This document shows, piece after piece, positions 1-6,298 of a stretch of DNA of 6,571 nucleotides. The position numbers were made by a program, and so were the translations under genes. The notes under the pieces were generated by a model. The model saw nothing but the letters and a program-made list of their open reading frames with translations. It did not search any database and was not told the DNA's origin. This stretch comes from UBA2561 sp964577275 (lineage in GTDB: Bacteria > Bacteroidota > Bacteroidia > Cytophagales > Thermoflexibacteraceae), in the NCBI GenBank assembly GCA_964577275.1, contig CAZNYR010000144.1:1-6571 (forward strand). Direction: 5' to 3'. Each line of letters opens with the position of its first letter. The first letter of the stretch is position 1.

Positions 1-1
1 G

Positions 2-1720
2 ATGATTGGCAAAACCGCTGACCTCATCCACGAGAAAAAAATTGACGGAATTTCTGCCATTCGAGATGAATCAGATAAGGACGGAACGCGCGTGGTTTAT
101 GACCTCAAACGAGATGCCGTGCCTTCTGTTGTTTTGTATAACTTATTCAAACAGACGCAGTTACAGGTTTCTTTTAGTGTCAATAATGTGGCATTATTGA
201 ATGGTCGCCCGCAGACATTGAACCTCAAAGATTTAATCAAATGTTATGTCAAGCATCGGCACGAAATCGTAACGCGGCGCACACAATTTGAATTGGAGCA
301 AGCCGAAAAACGAGCGCATATTTTGGAAGGTTTGCTCAAAGCCCTTGACCATATTGACGAAATTATCAAATTGATTCGAGGTTCACGAGATGCCGAAATT
401 GCCAAAACAGGCTTGATTGAACAATTTGAATTTTCAGAAATTCAGGCAAAAGCCATTCTCGAAATGCGATTGCAACGCCTCACGGGGCTGGAGCGCGATA
501 AATTGCAGAGCGAATACGATGAATTACAGCTTACGATTGCTGATTTGAAAGATATTTTAGCCAGTGAATCTCGAAGAATGCAGATTATCAAAGACGAACT
601 GGCGGAAATGAAGGATAAATACGGCGATGAACGCCGAACGGGAATCGTATATAGTGCCGAAGATATTGGCATCGAAGATATGATTGCCGAAGAGGAAATG
701 GTCATTACGATTTCGCACGAAGGCTACATGAAACGCACCGCCCTGACCGAATACCGAACACAAGGACGTGGCGGCGTGGGCGCACGAGGCGTATCGACCA
801 AAAATGATGATTTTACCGAACATCTTTTCGTAACCTCTACGCATAGTTATCTCCTGATTTTCACCGAGTTAGGGAAAGTTTATTGGCTCAAAGCCTATGA
901 AGTTCCCGAAGGTGGAAAAGTATCCAAAGGTCGCCCCCTCCAAAATATCATTAATATTGATAAGGAAGATAAAGCACGGACCATTATTAGTGTCAAAGAC
1001 CTCAAAGATGAAGATTATATCGAAAATCATTATCTGGTCATGTGTACCGAAAAAGGGCAAATCAAAAAAACTCGCCTCAAGGAATATTCACGCCCTCGAC
1101 AAAGTGGGATTCAGGCAATTACCATCAAAGAAGGCGATACTTTATTAAATGTTGCCTTGACCAATGGCGAAAGTCAAATCGTACTGGCGGCACGTTCGGG
1201 ACAAGCCATCCGATTTGAAGAAAGCAAAGTTCGTCCGATGGGACGAACCGCCGCAGGAGTGCGAGGAATTAATATCGCTGATGATGACCAAGTTATCGGC
1301 ATGATTGCCATTTTGGATGATAATTCACAGGTGCTGGTCGTTTCCGAAAAAGGATACGGCAAACGCTCTTCGATTGACGAATATCGCATCACCAATCGAG
1401 GCGGAAAAGGCGTGCGAACCCTGAATATTACCGAAAAAACAGGCAAATTAGTCAGTATCAAGAGTGTAACTGACCATGACCAACTCATGATTATCAATAA
1501 AACAGGCGTGATTATTCGGTTTTCAATTTCCGAATTGCGGGTCATGGGACGAGCAACGCAAGGCGTGCGGATTATCAAACTCAATGAAACGGACGAAATT
1601 TCTTCCGTTGCCAAAATCGCCATTCCAGAAGACGAAGTCGAGGAAAATTTAATCGAAAATGAAGAACTGAATCAAATAGAAAGTTCTGAAAATGAAGAAG
1701 ATATAACTTCGGAAAATTAA
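2..1720 (+). CDS. gyrA: DNA gyrase subunit A, C-terminal two thirds (5' end outside window)
   Basis: GyrA is the DNA-breaking and DNA-wrapping subunit of gyrase (A2B2), which introduces negative supercoils. The window opens inside the gene: the ATG at position 2 is an internal Met, and about 270 N-terminal residues, including the winged helix and catalytic Tyr, are missing. Visible are the end of the breakage-reunion domain (GISAIRDESDKDG, then QTQLQVSF), the long helices and C-gate region (about residues 80-210), and a C-terminal wrapping domain with six recognisable beta-pinwheel repeats (about 233-540). A GyrA box, QGRGGVG, lies at residues 254-260 and separates GyrA from ParC; it deviates from the canonical QRRGGKG. 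A second similar motif, NRGGKG, is at 465-470 in blade five. The protein ends in an acidic tail rich in Glu and Asn (about 543-572). The insertion before EQAQAIL-type sequence known from E. coli GyrA is absent. The gene is followed by its own terminator. Confidence 0.97.
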   Translation: MIGKTADLIHEKKIDGISAIRDESDKDGTRVVYDLKRDAVPSVVLYNLFKQTQLQVSFSVNNVALLNGRPQTLNLKDLIKCYVKHRHEIVTRRTQFELEQAEKRAHILEGLLKALDHIDEIIKLIRGSRDAEIAKTGLIEQFEFSEIQAKAILEMRLQRLTGLERDKLQSEYDELQLTIADLKDILASESRRMQIIKDELAEMKDKYGDERRTGIVYSAEDIGIEDMIAEEEMVITISHEGYMKRTALTEYRTQGRGGVGARGVSTKNDDFTEHLFVTSTHSYLLIFTELGKVYWLKAYEVPEGGKVSKGRPLQNIINIDKEDKARTIISVKDLKDEDYIENHYLVMCTEKGQIKKTRLKEYSRPRQSGIQAITIKEGDTLLNVALTNGESQIVLAARSGQAIRFEESKVRPMGRTAAGVRGINIADDDQVIGMIAILDDNSQVLVVSEKGYGKRSSIDEYRITNRGGKGVRTLNITEKTGKLVSIKSVTDHDQLMIINKTGVIIRFSISELRVMGRATQGVRIIKLNETDEISSVAKIAIPEDEVEENLIENEELNQIESSENEEDITSEN

Positions 1721-1745
1721 ATCTTTGCCTAATCAATTTGCTAAG

Positions 1746-1782
1746 AAAATCCCCAAAAACTCAAATTTTTGGGGATTTTTTT
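1746..1782 (+). terminator. Intrinsic terminator of gyrA
   Basis: A perfect 14-bp stem (AAAATCCCCAAAAA at 1746-1759 pairing with 1766-1779) closes a 6-nt loop (CTCAAA). A run of seven T residues (1776-1782) overlaps the end of the stem. It starts 25 nt after the gyrA stop codon. The A-rich foot also gives the opposite strand a short T-run, so weak bidirectional activity is possible, but no minus-strand gene ends here. Confidence 0.9.
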
Positions 1783-1788
1783 ATCAAA

Positions 1789-1817
1789 CAAATCACAGCC
1801 ACAAAATGTGTGATTTG
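1789..1817. repeat. Inverted repeat just beyond the gyrA terminator
   Basis: CAAATCACA (1789-1797) is repeated in perfect inverted form as TGTGATTTG (1809-1817) around an 11-nt spacer. No T-run follows on either strand, so it is not a typical intrinsic terminator. It lies about 145 bp upstream of the lipoprotein gene and could be a regulator binding site or an RNA hairpin. The function is unknown. Confidence 0.5.
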
Positions 1818-1962
1818 TCAGAAAAAAACACTAATTTTTCAGAAAATAAAATAGCGTCAAATGGACACATCACAAAACAAAACAATCTGGTAAGATTTTC
1901 GTTTTTGGTTCGTAATTTGAAACCTAATTTTTTGACAACCATCGTAATTTTTCGCTGAAAAT

Positions 1963-2877
1963 ATGTACAAAACCAAGATTTTATTGACTTTTTTGGCGCA
2001 AATATGCTGTCTATTTTCGTGTCAAGATACCCAAGAACAAGCACAAGAGCCACCCATGGCAGGCGTGCCATTAGGAGAGCAATGCTTTGAGTATAAGGGA
2101 GATAACAAAAGAATTTATGTACGGTTGATGGTCGAAGATACGCTTGTTGTGGGGAGCTATAAGGAATATATACGTGATGACGTTCGGGCGGAATATTTTA
2201 CCAAAAGTTCTTCGTTTCGGGCAATTCGTAAAAAAGATGGGCTTGATGTCTTTCTGACCAACGAAAGTGGCATCCAAAGTCGAGCCATTTGGTATCTCAA
2301 ACCGCATGAACTCAAGTTGGGCAGTTTCAAGTGTGTTCCCATGGCTTGCGTTGCGCCAGAGGACGTGCGACAAAAACAAATTTCAAAAATAAACCAATAT
2401 AAGTTCTTGATTGACAAGCAGTTAAAAAACCTTACGCCACAACACAAAACCTATCGAAGTCCCTCATTAAAATTAGAAGGCAAAACCATGAGCTATTACA
2501 AGAATACACATCTCCTAAAATTAATAGACGAGCAACAGAGTCCAAATGGACGTATTTTGACCAAATATTACTTCACAGAAAAAGACGAGCTATTGGCAGT
2601 TTCAAGGACGGAATGGCGAAATACATCCGAAAACATACAAGAGATGCGACACGAAGATTTATTCTTTGAAAACAAAAAACTTACTGCCGTACTCGAAAAG
2701 TTTAGTGTACAAAATTCTTCCCAAACTGCTGATTCCAAAAGCGCAGTCGCTTCCGACATTACCGAAAATATTAGCAGTATGTTAGCCAGCAAATCCAAAC
2801 GCCACCTCGAAGAAGCCTTCGCTTTTGTCGGTTTCGTACAATCTCCAAAAGGATATGATGCCTTTTTCAATTATTAA
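1963..2877 (+). CDS. Hypothetical lipoprotein (304 aa), function unknown
   Basis: I do not recognise a named function. The first 20 residues form a lipoprotein signal peptide: a Lys near the N-terminus, a hydrophobic stretch, and lipobox L17-F18-S19-C20, so Cys20 should be lipidated and the protein membrane-anchored. The residues after the Cys (QDTQEQAQE) are polar and acidic. Residues about 40-120 start with CFEY and continue as short beta-like strands (IYVRLMVEDTLVVGSY, then AIWYLKPHELKLG), reminiscent of small lipoprotein domains common in Bacteroidota. Residues about 140-247 show alternating strand patterns (SYYKNTHLLKLI, TKYYFTEKDELLAV, DLFFENKKLTAVL), like a family of periplasmic beta-rich hypothetical proteins. 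The tail (about 250-285) is rich in Ser, Ala and Lys. Cys124 and Cys129 could form a disulfide. No Shine-Dalgarno is visible; the ATG is the first Met and gives a complete signal peptide. It has its own transcription unit after the gyrA terminator and converges with the LolA-like gene. Confidence 0.85.
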   Translation: MYKTKILLTFLAQICCLFSCQDTQEQAQEPPMAGVPLGEQCFEYKGDNKRIYVRLMVEDTLVVGSYKEYIRDDVRAEYFTKSSSFRAIRKKDGLDVFLTNESGIQSRAIWYLKPHELKLGSFKCVPMACVAPEDVRQKQISKINQYKFLIDKQLKNLTPQHKTYRSPSLKLEGKTMSYYKNTHLLKLIDEQQSPNGRILTKYYFTEKDELLAVSRTEWRNTSENIQEMRHEDLFFENKKLTAVLEKFSVQNSSQTADSKSAVASDITENISSMLASKSKRHLEEAFAFVGFVQSPKGYDAFFNY

Positions 2878-2883
2878 AAATAA

Positions 2884-2912
2884 TGGGCAAAACCAAATTT
2901 ACATTTTGCCCA
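2884..2912 (-). terminator. Hairpin terminator between convergent genes
   Basis: TGGGCAAAA (2884-2892) pairs perfectly with TTTTGCCCA (2904-2912) around an 11-nt loop. Read on the minus strand, the stem begins 8 nt after the LolA-like stop codon and is followed by TTATTTTTAATAA, a T-rich tract expected of a Rho-independent terminator. Read on the plus strand, the stem follows the lipoprotein stop by 6 nt but is followed by CCAACCCC, so termination in that direction would be weaker. One element therefore probably serves the LolA-like gene mainly, and possibly both. Confidence 0.7.
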
Positions 2913-2920
2913 CCAACCCC

Positions 2921-3562
2921 TTAAAGTTCTACGATTTCGACATCAGGATATTTTGATTTATCAAACTGAAAATCAGAGGTTTTGACGGAAATATTTGCCT
3001 GAAAATTACGAATCGCATAAAGATAACGTCGTCCACTTTTCTCAAATATTTTCCAGCTCTGAAGTCGTTTATCCGTTTTGTTAATCGTCAAACGAATCTT
3101 GAAATATTCCTTATTTCGGTCATCTGGTGTTAAATCAATGACTTGCAAGCCACCTTTTTCTTCGATTAAATGATACCGAAACCCTTTTTGATACATCTGA
3201 TACACTTCGGCAGGACTAATATCGCCCTCTTCGGGGTCATAATCGGTTACGGTAACTTCGTTATCTTCTTTAATGAACGTCCATACTTTTTTGCCGTTAT
3301 TAAAGATGTGTTGCCCGTCCATTTTTAGTGCATACTTATTGTCCTGAACTTTGATGCTTCCTTGCATTTTTTCGAGGGCTTTGTCCTTAGAATTGAGCAT
3401 ACTGTACGTAAAATCAGCCCCATAAGCGTTCATTTTTTTGTAGTTTGCGCTCATTGCATCCAAAATAATTTTGGCATTTGGGTCGGAATTTTTTTGGGCA
3501 AAAACAGCAGTCGAACTCAACACAGCCAACATCAACACAAAAACAATTTTAAGAGAATCCAT
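2921..3562 (-). CDS. LolA-like outer-membrane lipoprotein carrier protein
   Basis: This is a periplasmic carrier of the LolA family, which takes mature lipoproteins released from the inner membrane by the LolCDE transporter and shuttles them to the outer membrane. From the chosen start it is 213 residues, the usual LolA length. Residues 1-22 are a Sec signal peptide ending VFA before Gln23 (signal peptidase I type, no lipobox). The mature part has the pattern of Bacteroidota homologs: DPNAKIILDAMSANYKKM (about 27-44), GSIKVQDNKYALKMDGQHIFNNGKKVWTF (about 68-96, amphipathic strands that line the lipid cavity in the family), YDPEEGDISPAEVYQMYQKGF (108-128), a FKIRLTINKTDKRLQSWKIFEKSGRRY segment (154-180) and a final DKSKYPDVEIVEL. 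An in-frame ATG at 3670 would add 36 residues before the signal peptide. I prefer 3562 because it places the signal peptide at the N-terminus. The symbol lolA is likely, but not assigned because paralogs occur. Confidence 0.88.
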   Translation of the reverse strand: MDSLKIVFVLMLAVLSSTAVFAQKNSDPNAKIILDAMSANYKKMNAYGADFTYSMLNSKDKALEKMQGSIKVQDNKYALKMDGQHIFNNGKKVWTFIKEDNEVTVTDYDPEEGDISPAEVYQMYQKGFRYHLIEEKGGLQVIDLTPDDRNKEYFKIRLTINKTDKRLQSWKIFEKSGRRYLYAIRNFQANISVKTSDFQFDKSKYPDVEIVEL

Positions 3563-3893
3563 TTCGTTTGAGTATTTTAGTAATCCATAAAAAATGCCTT
3601 TGGCACAAAACGACACGCCAAAACAGGCATCTGCAAAATGCAATATTTCTTTCAAAGAATACGGTTTCATGTCCTGAATCGCTGTTAATTAAAAGTTAAG
3701 TCATAGAAACAATCGAACACGCTTGGGGTAATATTTGCCCATTGACTTGCCGAATATGATCCAGTCGAACCTGTAAACCAGTATCTAAAACCATAAATTC
3801 CTTATCCATTGTTTATCTTTTTTCTAATAAGCCACTTTGCCCCAAAAACCCACTGACCGCTCTGCACGATGTTAAGCTCTTATTTTTAATCAT
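3563..3893. other. 331-bp spacer with a truncated rof-like frame
   Basis: This spacer separates the LolA-like gene from the fusion gene. It contains the Rof-like fragment at 3696-3809 and a cluster of G-runs on the minus strand at 3832-3858 (GG, GGG, GGGG, GG with 5-6 nt gaps). A 26-codon frame starts right after the fusion gene's stop codon, but it resembles nothing I know. I see no clear terminator hairpin after the fusion gene and no convincing promoter for the LolA-like gene. Confidence 0.6.
3696..3809 (-). pseudogene. C-terminal remnant of a Rof-like (Rho-binding antiterminator) gene
   Basis: A 37-codon frame begins MDKEFMVLDTGLQVRLDHI and continues RQVNGQILPQACSI before its stop. The block EFMVLDTGLQVRLDHIRQVNG matches, from memory of the family, the conserved C-terminal half of short Bacteroidota Rof proteins (about 80 residues), which carry an EFM-LD-GL-IRLD-L--VNG pattern; Rof binds Rho and relieves termination. 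The N-terminal half, normally carrying an Asp-Cys or Phe-Tyr-Asp-type motif, is missing: an in-frame TAA lies two codons upstream of the ATG, and no matching sequence is found in the other minus-strand frames back to the fusion gene, nor in 6144-6571. I infer a 5'-truncated gene, with the break near position 3810. It could instead be an intact 37-residue protein, since an A-rich stretch precedes the ATG. Confidence 0.45.
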
Positions 3894-6143
3894 TTATATA
3901 TTCATTTTTAATTGTCCACCTTGTTTTAAACGCCATTTGTTCTCTTCAAATTCTTCTGCTATTGTTCGTAAAACTATCAAAATTGTTTGATTTTCCGGTG
4001 TAATTCCGTTTCTTAACAGAGGCATTATATCTAAAATGATATCGTCTGTTGTTGGTTTTTCACCTAAATTCTCTTTTCGTTTCATGTATGAAAGCAAAAA
4101 GTATTTTATACGCATATCCAACGGAATTTTAGTTTTAAATTTCATGTTTTTGCGTATGTGAAATTTCTGATTTTCTTGGTCGTAATCAAATTCGTTCATC
4201 AGAATTGGTGTAAGGTCTTTGTATTCGCGGCTCAAAACGTCTAAAAAGCCTAACTCCATGCCTTTCATTATCAATTCATCGTTTATTTGTTCGAGCGTTG
4301 CGCCGCTATTTTGAGCAATTACGGCTTCGATGGTTTCAATTACCAAGTCGAAAATATCGTTTCCGAGATTTACCCTTTGAATTGCTTTTGGTGTTTCTTT
4401 TTTGATGAAATTAATTATTAATTGACCTGCAAGAACCGAAAATGGATTTTGTCGTTTTTTGAAACTTGTTTGTCCATTTGCTTGTTTGACCGTTCCTGCG
4501 TATTCAAATCCTGCTTTTTCGGCGGTATCTACAATAGCGTGCCAATAATGTGGGTCTTTGTGTGCAAATACAAACGACATCCAACGGTCGAACTTTAAAA
4601 CCCGATACATTTCGTTTATCGACTGCGAAAGCAAATCAACGTATTCGTCTTTGGTTTTTTGTTGTGAGCCGCCTTCAATGGCTTCCAAGTTTCTGTCTTC
4701 TTCGCTCACATCTAAATCTAACCATGCATTCCACATGGTGGATAAATCAAGATATGGAATTTTTGCACCATAAGGCGGGTCGGTGTAGATGTAATCTATA
4801 CTTTCGGTTTCGATAAATGATAAATTGGTAGCTGTGTCTTTTATTATTTTAGCGTTTTCAATGGTGTTTTTATTAATTAAAGGTTCAATTTCTTCTTTGG
4901 CTTTTATCAATTTTTGGTATTTCTGAGAATAAACTTTTAATACATCTAAATCAGCGGGTTCGGGAGCTATTCTATACCTGTAATATCTAAATGGCGCACT
5001 ATCTCCTCCTCCACCACCTTTACTTTTCGTATAATGAAAGGTTTGATTTATTTTATTAACCGTACTCGAAAAAGATAATAATAATGAATTTCTGCAACTT
5101 TTGTCTTTTACTTTTAGTATGAGGTGTTTCAGATAAGCAAGTTGTGCTAATTGCTTATCTGAAAATAATTGGCTAACTGTTTCTACATCTGAACCTTTTG
5201 GAAGAATATTTCCGTTGGGATGTGGATATTTTTTCAGAGCGTCTTTAATATCTTTTTTGGTTTGCGGTAAATTTGCGGTAAATTTTTTCTCTAATTTGTC
5301 AAATTCATCGGCAAGCAAATCGAAATCAACAGGCGTAAGCAAACTGTTTACCATAAAAACAGAAAGTGGATTTAAGTCAATATGAATTGCTTTTCGTTTT
5401 GTCATCAGGGCTTCAATAGCCGTAACACCGCTGCCGCCAAATGGGTCGAGAATGGTATCGCCTTGTTGGCTATAGTGTGTAATGTATTTTTGAACAACGT
5501 TCCATGCTTGTTTTGTGAAATATCCGTGAACCCCAAAATGTCGTTTTGCCGCTTGTTTTTTTACCGGTATTTCAGGCAATAGTTTTCTATTGAGATAATC
5601 AAACTCTTTTTTATGGCTTGCTTTGTATTCTGCTTTGGCTTCTTGCACTATTTGTTGAGCCACAAAGGCATCGGGTGCTAATGTGCGTTCTATTTCGTCC
5701 CAATGTTGGTCAATTTCCGAAAGTTGAAAGAAAAGGACGGGTTCTTTTTCGTCTTTTTTGTATGCTACAAATTCTTTGCCGTTGCAAAGTGCAAAAATAT
5801 CGGCTTGTATTTCGGGGTGAATGGCATAAGAATACACTTGTTCGATATGGTCGCCCGAAGTAATATTTTCATCAGGTGCTTTTGCATCAAGAACCCACGT
5901 ATATTTTCCGTTTATCTCGAATAAATAATCTGGAATAATATTTATTTGTCGCTTTTTTGAACCAATTTTAACAAACGGGTGCGAAAGTGTTTTGCTATAA
6001 ACAATTCGGTTATGTCCATAAGCCTTGTAGCCCAATCCTTTTAAAATTGGATTAATCAATTCTTCTCTTACTGCGTCTTCCTTAAATTCAGGATTATTGA
6101 GTAATTGAAAATCAAAGTCTTTATAAAAACTATCTGTTGTCAT
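3894..6143 (-). CDS. PD-(D/E)XK nuclease-DNA methyltransferase fusion (type IIG-like restriction-modification candidate)
   Basis: A single 749-residue protein. Residues about 20-140 resemble the N-terminal nuclease domain of type I HsdR subunits: a helix with E27-E28 (EDAVREELINPIL-GLGY), then P71-D72 and D86-A87-K88, together a complete PD-(D/E)XK active site. Residues about 200-580 are an amino-methyltransferase: a lead-in HFGVHGYFTKQAW (202-214), SAM-binding motif DPFGGSG (233-239), acidic D256-LNP, catalytic D455-PPY458, and FVFAHKD (524-530). Having the SAM motif before DPPY excludes the beta order and fits gamma-like or COG1743-like enzymes; DPPY implies N6-adenine or N4-cytosine methylation. 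Between the motifs lies a 170-residue insert with GGGGG (376-380) and FRYYRYR, a candidate specificity region. The C-terminus (about 590-745) is a helical, charged domain of unknown role. The start is fixed by a TAA directly upstream of the ATG. No separate endonuclease or specificity gene is in the window. Restriction activity is inferred; a methyltransferase-only role is possible. Confidence 0.88.
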   Translation of the reverse strand: MTTDSFYKDFDFQLLNNPEFKEDAVREELINPILKGLGYKAYGHNRIVYSKTLSHPFVKIGSKKRQINIIPDYLFEINGKYTWVLDAKAPDENITSGDHIEQVYSYAIHPEIQADIFALCNGKEFVAYKKDEKEPVLFFQLSEIDQHWDEIERTLAPDAFVAQQIVQEAKAEYKASHKKEFDYLNRKLLPEIPVKKQAAKRHFGVHGYFTKQAWNVVQKYITHYSQQGDTILDPFGGSGVTAIEALMTKRKAIHIDLNPLSVFMVNSLLTPVDFDLLADEFDKLEKKFTANLPQTKKDIKDALKKYPHPNGNILPKGSDVETVSQLFSDKQLAQLAYLKHLILKVKDKSCRNSLLLSFSSTVNKINQTFHYTKSKGGGGGDSAPFRYYRYRIAPEPADLDVLKVYSQKYQKLIKAKEEIEPLINKNTIENAKIIKDTATNLSFIETESIDYIYTDPPYGAKIPYLDLSTMWNAWLDLDVSEEDRNLEAIEGGSQQKTKDEYVDLLSQSINEMYRVLKFDRWMSFVFAHKDPHYWHAIVDTAEKAGFEYAGTVKQANGQTSFKKRQNPFSVLAGQLIINFIKKETPKAIQRVNLGNDIFDLVIETIEAVIAQNSGATLEQINDELIMKGMELGFLDVLSREYKDLTPILMNEFDYDQENQKFHIRKNMKFKTKIPLDMRIKYFLLSYMKRKENLGEKPTTDDIILDIMPLLRNGITPENQTILIVLRTIAEEFEENKWRLKQGGQLKMNI

Positions 6144-6161
6144 TTATTTGCTAATAGCGAT

Positions 6162-6181
6162 TTTGAAATACGTATTTAAAA
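6162..6181. promoter_or_regulatory. Palindrome upstream of the fusion gene, candidate operator
   Basis: AAATACGTATTT (6166-6177) is a perfect 12-bp palindrome, extended by three more pairs on each side after one mismatch to give TTTgAAATACGTATTTaAAA. It sits 18 bp upstream of the fusion gene's start codon, where a bound repressor could block transcription initiation. A dimeric regulator would fit the symmetry, as with controller proteins of restriction-modification loci, but no regulator gene is present in the window. The symmetry is seen; the role is inferred. Confidence 0.45.
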
Positions 6182-6200
6182 GTACTTCACTTTCAGTTTG

Positions 6201-6248
6201 GCACTGACTTTCATTAGAAGCACAGACTTTTGATTTAGCACTGAACTC
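6201..6248. repeat. Three degenerate direct repeats (GCACtGACTTT)
   Basis: GCACTGACTTT (6201-6211), GCACAGACTTT (6220-6230) and GCACTGAACTC (6238-6248) are similar 11-bp units whose starts are 19 and 18 bp apart, slightly under two helical turns. The third copy is the most diverged. They lie 58-105 bp upstream of the fusion gene. They may be a regulator array or the decayed remains of a longer repeat. No known family is recognised. Confidence 0.45.
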
Positions 6249-6298
6249 GGTATTTTATACACGTTGTTCACTACCATTAAGTTAAGGAAAAAGGCTAA

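Noticed and set aside
442..1623. Long minus-strand and alternative-frame open frames inside gyrA
   Set aside because: All are shadows of gyrA, whose protein is clearly recognised in its own frame.
1904..1934. Promoter-like pair TTTG (1904-1907) and TAATTTTTTG (1925-1934) upstream of the lipoprotein gene
   Set aside because: The downstream box has two extra T residues compared with TAnnTTTG and the spacing is short; in such AT-rich DNA this match is weak.
1725..1958. 77-codon plus-strand frame after gyrA
   Set aside because: It runs straight through the gyrA terminator hairpin and the following inverted repeat, has low-complexity Asn/Phe/Lys-rich composition and no recognisable domain.
3813..3893. 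26-codon frame starting immediately after the fusion gene stop (TAAATG)
   Set aside because: The tight junction looks like translational coupling, but the product (MIKNKSLTSCRAVSGF and onward) resembles nothing and is too short to support.
4550..5924. Plus-strand open frames of 66-88 codons inside the fusion gene
   Set aside because: They are antisense shadows of conserved methyltransferase and nuclease motifs and have no features of their own.
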